Positions 43,229 to 54,969 of a DNA stretch of 64,000 nt are shown here, piece by piece (position 1 is the first letter of the stretch; every line of letters begins with the position of its first letter). Made by a program: the position numbers and the translations under genes. Source of the DNA: Scedosporium boydii (Eukaryota; Ascomycota; Sordariomycetes; Microascales; Microascaceae); assembly GCA_002221725.1 (NCBI GenBank), contig NJFT01000066.1:1-64000 (forward strand), read 5' to 3'. A model generated the notes under the pieces. It was not told the origin of the DNA, ran no database searches, and saw nothing but the letters and a program-made list of their open reading frames with translations.

Positions 43229-43931
43229 ATGGCTTCTCTCACGACCCGCGCCTACCGGCCACTTGCTTCCACCCTCCGCCAGTCGGCTCTTCAGCAGAAT
43301 GCCGCGCTCAGGGTTGCTTCTTTCCACACTACTAGCAGGAGGGATCTCCTTCCTCCCGGCCCTCGTATGTTCTTCTCTATTGTCCGGGATTCGGACTCAA
43401 TGGACCCAATGGACCCAATGGACTCAATTCCCGCAGGTTAGCTAACATATGATATGATTTACAGAGGTCGTCAAGAAGACAGGTACGAATGCGAAGAATC
43501 ATAAAAATGAAACAGACGCCGATTTTCAATCAGGCGTATGATGCGAACTCAAGCTCATCTAACACTAAACCATCACAGTAAACGACGCCACCTCCTTCCG
43601 TGACGGTGATCCGGCTCACGGCTCCTACCACTGGACCTTCGACCGCATCCTCGCCATCGGCCTCGTTCCCCTCTGCGTCACCCCCTTCGCCAGCGGCTCT
43701 CTCAACCCCGGCCTCGATGCCCTCCTCTGCGCCACCATCCTCGTTCACAGCCACCTCGGTTTCCAGAACATTATTGCCGACTACGTCCCCGCGAGGCAGT
43801 TCCCTAAGTCCCGCAAGGCTGTCAACTACACCCTCGGTGCCGCCACCCTCCTCGCCGGTGTCGGTCTCTACGAGTTTGAGACGAACGACGTCGGTGTTAC
43901 CGAGGCCATTAAGAGGGTGTGGAAGGCGTAA
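43229..43931 (+). CDS. SDH4: Succinate dehydrogenase membrane anchor, small subunit (CybS)
   Basis: Three exons, 43229-43364, 43465-43482 and 43579-43931, give 168 residues. The middle exon is only 18 nt (reading QVVKKT with its junctions) and has AG before and GT after. The N-terminus is a mitochondrial presequence rich in Arg, Ser and Ala. The conserved body starts DATSFRDGDPAHGSYHWTF, followed by three hydrophobic spans. HSHLGFQNIIADYV holds the His expected to ligate haem b and the Asp-Tyr pair near the quinone site. The protein anchors complex II in the inner membrane. Intron 1 (43365-43464) has a GCTAAC branch site and an internal repeat of ATGGACCCA. Skipping the 18-nt exon would keep the frame. 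Confidence 0.93.
43398..43433. repeat. Tandem repeat inside SDH4 intron 1
   Basis: The unit CAATGGACC and variants repeats about four times (TCAATGGACCCAATGGACCC and onward). It sits between the donor and the branch site of the first intron and does not disturb either. Confidence 0.7.
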
Positions 43932-44472
43932 GCTGTTGGAGTGAAAGGAAGAAAAAAACTTTGGAGATGGGGAGAAGGAAAAAAGATGATGGGGCTTTTT
44001 AATTGTGGGTTTCTGCTTGGGGAATCATACACCATGTGTTAGGGGCCATGTAGAACCTATTGGGGCTGATGTAGGCTGAGTTTGGAGGGGGCGGCTCAGG
44101 ATACAAAAACCTGGAATGGCATTGCGTTTTGGGAAGGGGGGTTGCTCATTTGTACAAATCAACTACTGATAGATCAATTTGCGAGATTGCAGGTTACGGA
44201 TTCAACTTTCTCTCTTGGCCGCTATGGGATCCACGTCTCCAATAACATGCGTGATGGGAAGATGAGTGCGTATTGTTCATGGGTCCACATGGGTGCTGCT
44301 TCACCGGCAATGCGTAATGGCTGTATGAGCTAAATTCAGAAATGCCTTATTAAAATCCCTCCGACACCTCGCCTGTAGCTGTGCGTGTTCGCTACCAAAC
44401 CTGAACCCATTCGTATCGCGTGCAAGTACATGAAATGCAAAATTAGACTTTAGTAACTGGCCTCATTCCTTC
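43932..44472. other. Convergent intergenic region, 541 bp
   Basis: 3' regions of SDH4 (+) and the IQ-motif gene (-). No frame is supported; an 83-codon frame (44082-44333) has no motif. Confidence 0.5.
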
Positions 44473-46446
44473 TTACTTCGCAGTTTCGTGCTTGACCTCC
44501 TCAATCTCCTTGTGTCCCTCAACTTCGCTCTTTCCATGTGAAAGATGCAGCTTCCTTGTCAATGAGATTAAACTAGACCGCCTCCCTGCCGCCTCTGCAT
44601 TCTCGACCTCATGCTCCTTCTCCTTCTTCTCCCGCTTCTCTTCTTCTAGCACTTCGTTTTCTCTCCGCGCGCTCTGGCTATGGTCCTTCTGAGCCTCGTC
44701 CTTTTCAGCCGTCCCGGCGGGGTCGACGATCTGGTCCTTGCGGTGCAGCAACTTTCGCATCATCTTCTTGCCCTTGGCGCTCGTCTTGGTGTACATCTCC
44801 AGACCGGAAAGAATCATATATGACTTGGAAATCGATACGTGACTTATGTCAACACCGGACTCCTTGAGATTCTTGAGAAAAGTGCGGAAATTGGACGCGG
44901 GCGGGCGATAATGTCCGCTGAGGGGACTCAGTGCGCTCAGCCTACCATCTTTGATCTTGATGAGACCGGCTGCGCAGATACGGCTGCCTTGTAGGAAGGA
45001 GGAGTGTTGGAAACTACCCGAGTCTTTGATCCCGACGTAGAGTCGGAAATGGCCGTCGGCGACGAAGATCCACGTGTTCTTGCGGACCGTCTTACGCAAG
45101 AGCTTGTTCGTGATGGTCGTGGTGGACAGGTGGGCAAATTTCTTGGGTCCTGTGGCCTTGTCAAATTCCGGGGTGGCGTACTTGGCCGCTCGGTCCGCTT
45201 CTTCGGCCGATTCCTCAGACGAGTCCAGGGCGACGGGCAGCTCCACGGACTCGGGGTTGAAGCGCGGTGCGGGGTCATCGAGAGGTACGATGCCGTAAAT
45301 GCTGTCTCTGTACTCGGTCGTCGTATCGATCCGCTTCCCGTTCTTAGCCCAGCAGAGTCGACCGTCCTTGTCAATCTCGACGAGGTAATACTGTCGCTCC
45401 TCTCGCGACAAGTAGCGCACGCGCTCGCGCTCGAGACGGTCGCGCGGGCAGGCGGCAAGATCGAGGTTTTTGCCGTCGCCATGGTCCAGCCAGTGGAAGA
45501 AGTTTTCGTGGGTATCGGCCTGGAGCCAGTATTCGTGGTAGACTTTCAAATTGGTTCCGTAGCGATGCTTTTGGTCGACCATTTCCAAAAAGTACTGGAG
45601 CGCCATCATGCGTGTATATTTCCCCTCCTTGAGGGTTTTCTTGTTCTTCTTCCGACGTTTCGATCCACCAGATGAGGATGAAGAGGATGAAGAGGATGAA
45701 GAGGACGAGGACGAGGAAGAAGATGAATCGCTGTCTGATTCGGGATCGATGTCTTGACCTGCCCGTCGCATCACGGCCGCCGCCTTCTTCCAGTGCCCCT
45801 TCGCAGAGCCTGGAACGCCGTCCCGGCTCGCGGAAGACATAGGCCGACCATCTTCAGATGTCGGGCCAATTCTTGACCGCGGTCTCGTCGCTTCTCTCCA
45901 CCGCGCATCCTGAATGGCCGAAACCCACCTCGCTGAAGCATTCAAATTAATCCCCTCCAGTTCTCTCCTCGTGCGATAACCTCGATAGGTTCTCTGGATA
46001 AGCTTAGCAGCAGCCTCCTCCTCCCGCGACTGGGAATTTCCCACAGCTTCCTCCGTCATTCTATCGCCCTGTGCGCTGGTCGCCGTGCTAACGTGATCCA
46101 CCAGAGTGGGCAGAGACCAAAGAGATGAACCCTGCGTCGACGCGCGTCCCAGGCTTCGCCTGTGTAATTCTTTCCTCTGGCGGCGATGTTCGAGCTCGCG
46201 CTCTTCTTGAATGTGAGAAATCTTTTCGAACTCGGAGACGGTTGGAGGGATTAAGGACTCCAAGTAGCCCGGGCGTGATTTATTATCGTCGTCGATGTCG
46301 ACTTGGGCGAGCGGGGTGACGTCAATGCTTCCAGAGTCGGCGGCGCCGATGGACTTATTGGACAGTGTGTGCGTCGATGGTTGGATGCGACACTGGCACT
46401 GGGTTGCCGCTTCTTCCGGGTTTGCTGTAGGGCTGATGCTGGACAT
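44473..46446 (-). CDS. IQ-motif calmodulin-binding protein
   Basis: A single exon of 657 residues. An IQ motif lies at about 143-163 (AAAKLIQRTYRGYRTRREL), the calmodulin-binding signature. An uninterrupted run of serines follows at about 240-258 and then a Lys/Arg-rich patch (KRRKKNKKTLKEGKY). The region after it is conserved in appearance: YFLEMVDQKHRYGTNLKVYH, ENFFHWLDHGDGKNLDL and YYLVEIDKDGRLCWAKNGK, then TWIFVADGHFRLYVGIKDSG and SGHYRPPASNFRTFLKNL. This combination is the pattern of plant IQM proteins and their fungal relatives. The C-terminal 90 residues are charged and probably coiled coil (EEEKREKKEKEHEVENAE). A role in calcium signalling is inferred; no enzyme domain is visible. Confidence 0.88.
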   Translation of the reverse strand: MSSISPTANPEEAATQCQCRIQPSTHTLSNKSIGAADSGSIDVTPLAQVDIDDDNKSRPGYLESLIPPTVSEFEKISHIQEERELEHRRQRKELHRRSLGRASTQGSSLWSLPTLVDHVSTATSAQGDRMTEEAVGNSQSREEEAAAKLIQRTYRGYRTRRELEGINLNASARWVSAIQDARWREATRPRSRIGPTSEDGRPMSSASRDGVPGSAKGHWKKAAAVMRRAGQDIDPESDSDSSSSSSSSSSSSSSSSSSSGGSKRRKKNKKTLKEGKYTRMMALQYFLEMVDQKHRYGTNLKVYHEYWLQADTHENFFHWLDHGDGKNLDLAACPRDRLERERVRYLSREERQYYLVEIDKDGRLCWAKNGKRIDTTTEYRDSIYGIVPLDDPAPRFNPESVELPVALDSSEESAEEADRAAKYATPEFDKATGPKKFAHLSTTTITNKLLRKTVRKNTWIFVADGHFRLYVGIKDSGSFQHSSFLQGSRICAAGLIKIKDGRLSALSPLSGHYRPPASNFRTFLKNLKESGVDISHVSISKSYMILSGLEMYTKTSAKGKKMMRKLLHRKDQIVDPAGTAEKDEAQKDHSQSARRENEVLEEEKREKKEKEHEVENAEAAGRRSSLISLTRKLHLSHGKSEVEGHKEIEEVKHETAK

Positions 46447-47459
46447 CGTGGATATTGCCTCATGCGGTAATGAGGAACAGGAACAATAAATGCTAAAATT
46501 ATTGTCATCAGATTATTTGGTCTCACATTTCTGATTAAACACAAAATAAGGGGCACGGCAACGGGAATCCAAGATTTCTTATAGCCCGCCCAAAAGAGCC
46601 GCAATGAATCAATCCATCATCCAGTGCTCTTCGAGCACTCTTCGGGGCCCGGGGGTTCCAGCCGCGGCAATACAGAGGGGGTGGTCAGGGTCACAGGCGA
46701 TGAGCCACACGCTGCGCAATCGAGTATACTCTGCGCCTAGATCTGCCCCCGCCAACGAAAACGCAAGGACGGAAGCCAGCTCATCCCCGTTCGTTGGGCA
46801 TCGCGTTGCTTGGGATGCCGAAGATCCGGCTCCTTGCAGATGAGCCAAGCCTTACCACCAAAAAGGCCCACCAACGGCCAAGCACTCACCTAAGAATATC
46901 TGCTTAGGGTCAATCAGATCCACGCATGTTGATCCTCTCACACGACGATTTATTTTTGTACAAGAGGCATATTGTCTACAAACCAGCCTCATCAACATCA
47001 CAGCATCGATACTGCCCTATAGCGTAATGGAAGAGACTCGGGGAATGCGTACGTTGACCGGATTCACAGGGAAATGCGTTGTGTTGTCGCAATCGAACGA
47101 TGGGGACAAGTGTGGTCGTGCGGCTGGGTTCACCGCAGGTCGAGCTGCCACTAACAATGCGCGCCGCGACCATGTCTCCCTCCGGGACGTAACATTTTAA
47201 AAGACCCTGCGACGGAGGGTATTCTGATGCCGGTGGACTGGTGGAGTGAGATCTACGTCTTACAGGTCACCTCTAGTGCGGATGACACCAGTAAAATGAT
47301 CTGGAGCGAGAACAGAAGTGTTCTCACCTATATATTAGTATCATTAATCGTCGCCAGCATCGTGTCAGGCTGATCGAACGCTCAAAAGTTCTCTCAAGAA
47401 CCCAAGAATAATATAGGGTAAGACCATGTACAGAAGCGAAGATGCATGTACGGTTGAAG
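46447..47459. other. Intergenic, about 1 kb
   Basis: Overlapping 79-codon frames on both strands (46604-46848) are the only notable open frames. A good donor (TTAGGTGAGT) lies on the minus strand near 46887 but I could not link it to a convincing exon. I do not call a gene. Confidence 0.45.
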
Positions 47460-48418
47460 CTATGCAAATAGAAACTCCTTGAGGACTGGCGACGCAGAAA
47501 ACTCTGGGTTCAACAATATGCAACTGTGGTTTTGTGTCAGCTCTAGGGAGGGAGCCAATATCGCCGAGAAGGAAATTTCGTGATGGTAACAAGAACTTTT
47601 GGAGCGGAACACCCCCAATGTCCACTAGCGCCAAGCGCTCGAAAGGGGCCACTTACTTGAGGAAATATTGAAGGGCTGACCTCCTTTTCTCGAGGAAGGG
47701 CCTCCGAAACTTTGAAATAACGCTCTTTGGCGGCAGGGGTGGAACTGCCGCGTCAAAGCCGGGGAATGTCTGGATCAATTTTCGTCGTAAATCGTCGAAT
47801 TCAGAATACCGCTTGCGGATATTCATGTGGCTCCCCTGTACGCAAAACTGATGATTAGCCCATCAAAGCACGTCGCCAGACCCTCTTGCTGTCTGTCCAG
47901 TGTGTCCCCTTCGCAGCAGACTCGGATAGATCGGCTTTGGTGTTCGAACTAACATTCTGGGTTTCCACTCTGATATTGAAAACCACAAAGGCGCCAATAT
48001 TTGTCGCGCTGCCGTTCACAACCACGTAGTTGGGTATCTCAACACTCCTCGCCCAACAAGCGCTGTTGCGCCCGCCCCAATCCTCCGACTCGTTATCCCT
48101 CATTGTTATGTGGCCACCACTCTCGAACAGCGACTCGACGGAAGCGCTCATGGAATGGTGCGGGTGATGGATGAGCCAGTAAGGCGGCGACGTCGTGGCC
48201 CGCGGCGAGGCTACCTGCGATGCGACGCCTTGTTGGTCCACGCCATCATCTTCGTTCCGCCTCGTATTTCCGTTTGCGTATGTCCTACCGCCCAAACTTT
48301 GGTTGTGATCGACGACGAAGTCTGTGCTTCTTGGTGACGCATGTTTTGCTCGTCTTGAATTGCTATCCTCACTGGATTCAATGCCCGCCGCTTGCCGCTG
48401 TTCTATCGCGGAAGCCAT
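47460..48418 (-). CDS. YPT35: PX-domain protein, Ypt35-like
   Basis: Three exons on the minus strand, 48418-47954, 47835-47657 and 47523-47460, give 235 residues; the last exon is short and no single open frame shows the gene. Introns start GTTAGT and GTAAGT and end ACAG. The first 115 residues are polar and probably disordered. The PX domain runs from about 120 to the end: WARSVEIPNYVVVNG, FVVFNIRVETQNGSHM, then NIRKRYSEFDDLRRKLIQTF with the Arg-Tyr of the phosphoinositide pocket, PPLPPKSVISKFRRPFLEKR, and the tail NCILLNPEFSASPVLKEFLF. PX domains bind PI3P on endosomes. Yeast Ypt35 recruits the lipid-transfer protein Vps13 to endosomes and vacuoles; conservation of that role is inferred. 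Confidence 0.9.
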
Positions 48419-50229
48419 TCGGCCATGGGAGGCCGGAGTTGTCTGGGTTTAATTGAGTAGAACTGCCGCCTGAGGCGAATAAAATCAATCGCGACGTCTC
48501 TTCTTCGTCGCCACTTTCACCTAGTCGCAACTGAGGGACGAAGATTTGATGGTTCGCGCACGAAGGACTGGAGATTGAAGGGATCGTTCGCTCGGAGAGA
48601 CAGAAGGAGAATAACGTAGATGGTTTATATCTGGAGGTGATCACGATGGAAGAATGGGTCGTGTGACTGGAACTGGAACAGTCTTGGTTGGGAACAAATT
48701 TTGGGCTCCTGGAGCTGATGTTGCGATTCGCAGGGTCTGGACTCTACGTGGACTCTGTCAGGGTCCAATGATTTCAATTCGTTGGCGACTTTTTGCGCAC
48801 GAGAGTTCAACAATTGAACTCTTGTCGTTCAGCTCAGAGGGCGCTAGGCACTGTGCTACGACCAGTAGTTTACCAGGCAGGTGGAACCCAGAGACCCTCC
48901 TAATGTTTGAATTGCTCGCATTGCCACGCATTGGCAATTGGGGACATAAACCTCCGATACTTGGCACTCAGCTCTTCAAGGTCATGTCCAAGTTGCTCTC
49001 CAACTGGAAACGTAAGGAGGGTTGGATATAGAGTAGAACAATACTAGATATTGTATCTGAGAATATATATGTATTCGAAGTAATCCTGCCTGAGATCCAT
49101 GAACTAATTATTGGGCGCTTCATCACTTCCCCACGTCCAGGCTCTACCAGGATGCGCTAGAGTCAGGCAATCCGCTCCAAGATTTCATGCTGATGCCCCA
49201 AGCGGATCGTGGACGAAGCCCGGGCCAGCAATCCCGGCAACTGCACTCCGGATGAAGCTCCGACCGGTCATGGAACTGCCCAGATCCTCGCCGGAAGCGC
49301 GCATTTTTGCCTTTAACTTGACGTTGACTAGGGCGCAGATTAGCATATTCAGGTTGGCATTCTAGTGTTAAACATGGGTTGGGTCATAATAAGCTGATGC
49401 ATTACGTTGACTAGCGATTTCTGGGGAAAATCGTCAGGTCCCTACCGTTATCCTTCAAGTTTATTTCCGCTCCAACCTTTGATCGGTCAGTTTACATTAG
49501 GAACCCAAATGTTGCCGTTATCATCCACAACAGCAAGGTCTAGGCCTAATGGACTATTATACATCCGTCCCTAAGAGATTAGCTTGCTCTTCTAATGTTC
49601 CGCCTCCGGATTTGTTGTATTTTTATATTTTATTGCGTCTACTCTGCTCTCCCCAGGACGGGGACGCACTTCCAGGAAAGCCTGATGGAACACAACGCTT
49701 GACGGTGGAGAGCAAAACGCCGAATTATTGATTGTCGCCATTGGCACTTGCTTCTCGATTGGGACATGCCGAATTTGCGCGCCTGGTCCGGTCCTTTGTC
49801 CAAGTTTATGCCAAGACCAAAGCTCGCAGTGAGGCTCGAGAATGACTCTCAGGTTATCAGCGAGCGTAGATGGCCTCCTTGCATTCGTATCTCCAACCTA
49901 GAGCGCGCATGGGTTCCGATGAGAGCTTGGGCAAGAGAGTATTAATGAAGTCGTGTTCCACTGCTCTAATTTGAAGTAAGTCAATCAAGCTCTATTGAAA
50001 TCAAGATGTCGTGGGTGACTTCTTGTTGGAGCTGGGAGGTGGTGATGACTAATCCTCCTCGAGCTCTAGCTCTGTCATCTTCACAATATGACACCTTGCA
50101 TTGCATTGACCAAGGTCCATTGTCGTCGTAATATCACCCACCTTCGCCAGCCAACCTTTCCTCAAATAGCATTATCGAACCGAGGATGATTCCAACATTT
50201 CAACTAAACAAATACAGTTTCTGCCAGCC
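48419..50229. other. Intergenic, about 1.8 kb
   Basis: This is the promoter side of both the YPT35-like gene (-) and HRD3 (+). Short frames on both strands have no motifs. No clear repeat. The last 100 bases before HRD3 are AC-rich, like a fungal leader. Confidence 0.5.
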
Positions 50230-53000
50230 ATGAGGCGTTCACTCGTCTTGCTCCGTAAGCTCATAATCCTCTCTTCTCTCACTTTCGACGGCTACCACAT
50301 AGCTCACGCGACGACTACCCGACAATACCTTTACTAACTTGTTCCCTGGACAGTGCTTTTGCAGGCAGTTGCAGTGCTCGGATCTCATGACCAGCAAGTC
50401 TTATCTGAAGAGAAGAGCCCTGAACCGGTTGACCCGACGAGTAACGACCGCCATAATCGGCACGCGCAATTCGAATGGGATGTCGAAGACGCTACTCCGC
50501 CGATCCGGCCGCCAGGTACGGGGACTACAAACGGTCGTCCCAAAGCTTAAGCTTCCACACCAATGTATCCGCTCGCTAACCCCCGTTCCCTCACAGGTGC
50601 CGACCTCGTTGATGAAGCTTTGGCCCATCTTAGGAAAATCCCAGATACCCAGCACCGCCGACGACGCCGATCCTCCGGCATAATAGGCCAGGTGTTTGAC
50701 TTCACCATCAAATCCCTATTCACTTGGAATGTTCCCGCCGCACCTCAAGCCTCGCCGACTGTCACGCGCGGCCCTCTTCACGATGCCATCGAGCTCCTCC
50801 AACAAGCTAGTCAGCAGAACAATTCCGACGCCCTCTATATCCTCGCCGAGATGAACTTCTATCGAAACTACTCCCACCCACGAGATCTCGGCACCGCCTT
50901 TTCCTATTATGATAAGCTCGCGACCGTTCACGGAAATACCACGGCCCAATTCATGCTCGGGTTCTATTATTCCACTGGTATCGGCAACGTCGTCCCCAGA
51001 AACCAAGCCAAAGCGATGCTCTACTACACCTTCGCCGCGGCGCGGGGTGACACGAGAGCCGAGATGGCCCTCGGCTTCCGCCATCATGCTGCCATCGGCA
51101 CGCCAAAGAACTGCGAACTCGCTGCCAAGTATTACAAGAGGGTCGCCGATAAGGCCGTGGGCTGGTTCCGGTCCGGTCCACCCGGTGGCATGTCCTGGGT
51201 TCAGGAATCGTGGCGGATCGCAGATGACAATGGTGGTGCGTATGGTCGAGGTGCTAGCGCCGCAAGCTCCGGACTCAACGCTATTAAGATCAACCTTCAT
51301 TCTCATTCGAATGCGGCCATTGATGATGTTATCGAGTATCTCGATCTTCTTTCGCAGAAGGGCGATTCGCAGTCGTCACTCGACTTGGGAAGGATTTACT
51401 ACGAGGGCCAGAGGCGCCAAGAGAGAAATATGGAACTGGCGAAGAAGTACTTCTTTATAGTCGCTAAGCGTTATTGGAAGAAGGATGGCCGTGTCCTCGA
51501 GAATTACAAGGTGGGAAGTGAGAGGATCGTAGCCAAGGCCGCAGGCTACATTGGTCGCATGTACCTGCGTGGCGAAGGTCTAGAGCAGAGCTATGAGAAG
51601 GCAAAGATGTGGTTTGAACGCGGCCGAAGTCTTGGGGATGCGTCATCCATGCATAGCCTCGGGCTCATGCTCTTGCACGGTCATGGCGTACAGAAGAACA
51701 TTGCCCTAGCTACGGAGCTCTTCAAGGCGGCGGCAGAAAAGGATTACGCCCCTGCGCAGGTGGAGCTTGCGGTACTATATCTCGACCAGGGTGGTCCTGA
51801 GGATGTCCGGGTCGCGAACAACTACTTCGAGCTGGCGGCCCGTTACGGTCTCATCGAAGCCCACTACTACCTCGCCGAGTTGATATTCCACGGCGTTGGG
51901 CGAGACAAGAGCTGTGGGATGGCTCTCCAGTATTACAAGGGCGTAGTCGAGAAGGCCGAACCGTTGGTGTCGTCCTGGGGAGCTGCGAACCTGGCGTACG
52001 AGGACGGCGATTATGAGACTGCGCTTTTGCACTATCTCATCATGGCGGAGCAGGGCTACGAAAGAGCGCAAAACAATGTTGCGCATCTCTTAGATCCGGA
52101 TCAATCACGCTTAGCCCTCGACCAGAACGTGGCCAAGTCGTTGCACCTTCCTTTGCTTGCGGGTCGCCCTCTATCATCCTCTCCGCTCATGCAGGACCCG
52201 TCCACGGCGCTGATTTATTGGACACGCTCGTCGCGACAGGGAAATGTCGACTCGCTCGTCAAGATGGGTGATTACTACTTCTACGGCATCGGCACCGAGC
52301 CCGATTTCAGCAAGGCGGTGCAGTGCTACACGGGCGCGGCCGATTATTCTCAGAGTGCCCAGGCGCTCTATAACCTTGGGTGGATGCATGAGAACGGTGT
52401 GGGCTTGACGCAGGATTATCACCTTGCGAAGCGATACTATGATCAGGCATTGGAAGTTAACCAGGAGGCCTACCTTCCTGTGACACTCAGCCTCTTGAAA
52501 CTGCGCCTGAGGAGCGCATGGAACACCTTTACCCATGGTCCGATTCACTCTATTCAAGACGATCCTAGTATGTATTCCTCGTTCCCCGGTCCCGCCCGAA
52601 GCAAACACAGAAAAGATGGCAACTAACTCTAGATTCAGAACCCAGAAAGGATTGGTCACTTGCTGAATGGATCACCAATTTCATCCAGGACGATACGAAC
52701 TATTACGAAGACAGCCTCTATGATGACATCTTCGACGACACCATCGGCGATCGCCAACATGGTCTTGACGAAGACAGCGGCCTCGAGCTCCTATTCATCT
52801 TTGGAATTTCCATGGCCCTCGTTGGGTTGCTGTACTACCGACAATTTAGACAGCAGCAGAACCGCCGACGGCAGGACGAGGAGCGACGGCGTCAGAACAA
52901 CGGCGCTGCGGGAGACCAAGGAGAGCTGGATGAAGGGGTGTTTCCGCGAGCGAATGATCCGGAGTTTGCAAACTGGGTCGCCGGCGGAATTGGACATTGA
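50230..53000 (+). CDS. HRD3: Hrd3/SEL1L, ER-associated degradation receptor
   Basis: Four exons, 50230-50254, 50354-50515, 50597-52567 and 52633-53000, give 841 residues. Exon 1 is 25 nt and codes for the start of the signal peptide, which the next exon completes (RRSLVLLLLLQAVAVLGS). The lumenal part is built of Sel1-like repeats, for example ALYILAEMNFYRNYSHPRD, AQFMLGFYYSTGIGNV, SMHSLGLMLLHGHGVQKN and ALYNLGWMHENGVGLTQDY. A single membrane span lies near the C-terminus (ELLFIFGISMALVGLLYY) with a short basic cytosolic tail. Hrd3 stabilises the ubiquitin ligase Hrd1 and passes misfolded lumenal proteins to it. The tail intron carries the branch site AACTAACT just before its TCTAG acceptor. 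Confidence 0.94.
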
Positions 53001-53474
53001 TAACAGACACATAGTTGTACATATCACATCGGTTTTGTGATGAAGCGGGCCCGAGCCAGGAGGGGTCCTGTTTCTCCGTTTTCTTATATGTTTTGAGTAG
53101 CATCAGCGGCGGCGTCTTGGACTTTGGCTTTATTTTCATTTCTCCGATATTCCCAGAATAGGGTATGGGAAGATTGGGGGGTTTCAAAGATGGGATATGA
53201 AGGAGGTAGAGCTTCGTAAATATTCAAGGCCTAGATTGTCAACACTCAAGGACGACACTGGACTTGGTGTAAGTGGTGAAGATTAGTCATCATCGCATCC
53301 CACCTTCACAAGCAAACTGAAATTTCGTGCCCCTCCATCGTAAAGCCCAGAGCGAAAAGTCAACAAGAATTCCTCGTGATCGAAAAGAAAGATTCTCTCT
53401 TCTGCGAGAGGGTATAAGAAATTTTTGAGCCTCCCCATCCGTCTCGAGTTTGATATCTCAATCACTTGTCAAGA
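53001..53474. other. Intergenic, 474 bp
   Basis: HRD3 3' region and promoter of the WD40 gene. No supported frame. Confidence 0.5.
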
Positions 53475-54882
53475 ATGTATACCCTCCGCCTAGCCTCCTC
53501 ATTCTCATTCCCACCGGATACCTACGTCCTTGACGTAGCGCACCTCCCCGGAGCCGGCGTGGCCTGCATCACGTCCTCCCAGCACCTAGCGCTCCTTCGA
53601 CCCGACTTGAGCGGCGAGGCGCGCCCCGCGCTGACCACGGCGCACGGGAACGTTACGGCTTTGAGGGTGGTAGATGCCGGTGCGGCAACGGTGTGTACGG
53701 CGGGGGAGGATGGGAGCGTTTCGGTTTGGGATTTGAGGCGGGGGGATGCGCATGTTGCGAGGTTTCAAGGTGGGTGAAATTCTCTTTTTTCCATATATCT
53801 CTAACGTAGGAAAGTCTCTGGGACGTTTGGGGCGACTGAGATCGTAAGATGGGGGTTAAATAGTTAGAGGCGGATATAATGGTCGTGTTGCTTACTTTTC
53901 TTCTCTTCTTTGTGGCGGTGCGGATATATCTAGCTTCTCAGGCACCTGTTACATCGCTAGCCTGTGATGCCAGATCTCATTCGATTGCTGTTGGCACGGA
54001 ATTACAAGACCACAATGCGTCTATCGTACTCTGGTGTGTTTCATCTATTCAATCCTTTGTATATGGTCGTAGCCCGCAAGATGAGCGAATGACAGTTCTA
54101 ACCTAGCCGTGGCCAGGGACGTAAGAGCAAGCCCATCCCAAAAGAGGCTATACACCGAAGTCCACAGTGACGATATCACAGAAGTAAGATGCTCGCTCTC
54201 TCCTAGCCTCTAGGGCAAAGCATAAGCCCTCATGCACGTATTGTGTCTAACAGGAGGAACTATAGCTCAACTTCCACCCTAAAGACCCAAATATTCTCCT
54301 CTCCGGCTCAACGGACGGTCTAGTGAACATCTGCGACACGCGCATCAGCGACGAGGATGAGGTCGTCATCCAGACCTTCAACCACGATGCGTCGATCCAC
54401 CACGCGGGCTTCTTAAACGACACCGACGTCTTTGCCCTTTCCCATGATGAGCGGTTCGCCATTTACTCCATGGCCGAGGAGCAGGAGAAGGGCGTTGCGA
54501 TTGCCGATTTTGGGGATGTGAGGGAGAAGCTGGGATGCCAGTACGTGGCGAATGTGACGCCCAAGTTGGATGGAAGCGGTGCGATATTAGGCGCAGGAGC
54601 TCAAGAGTAAGGGTCCCCGCGCCCCTCGTTTTCCCTCCCTTTTTGACATTTTTTTCCCTGTACCAAATGCTGACTCTCACGCGTTTTAGCCAACACCTAT
54701 TCAGTCTAATCCACCTCTCGAAGAACGGGGAGTCGTGGGAGCTCAACTCCAACGCCCGTGTAAACCTACCCGGGTCTCACGGCGAGGAGATCGTCCGCGG
54801 GTTCTGCTTCTTCGACGAGGAGCAAGTGGTATACACCTGCGGCGAGGACGGAAAAGTAAGCGCCTGGCACCCAGGCAGCTGA
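53475..54882 (+). CDS. WD40-repeat protein, WDR89-like
   Basis: Five exons, 53475-53769, 53934-54033, 54117-54183, 54266-54606 and 54690-54882, give 331 residues. I chose each junction so that the WD text continues: FQASQAPVTSLACD, then IVLWDVRASPSQKRL, TELNFHPKDPNILLSGSTDG and QDQHLFSLIHLSKNG. At least five WD-like blades are visible (TVCTAGEDGSVSVWDL, LLSGSTDGLVNICDTR, YTCGEDGKVSAWHPG). The overall order matches WDR89 family proteins, whose role is unsettled. The 54-bp spacing at the fourth intron offers a rival acceptor at AACAG, but it would run into a stop. The gene is convergent with the FRG1-like gene, with only 87 bases between the stops. Confidence 0.88.
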
Positions 54883-54969
54883 AACAAAAAGGAAAGAACC
54901 GGTCGGCTAGAAAAAAAAGAAATGAAGCAATAATACCCCCCAAGCCCTTTAATGGTAAATCCTCCGCAT

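Noticed and set aside
45004..45675. 223-codon open frame on the + strand
   Set aside because: Antisense to the IQ-motif gene; composition mirrors that gene's codons and has no motif.
46604..46848. Overlapping 79-codon frames on both strands
   Set aside because: Composition is not clearly random, but no homology is recognisable and I found no exon to join to the nearby donor.
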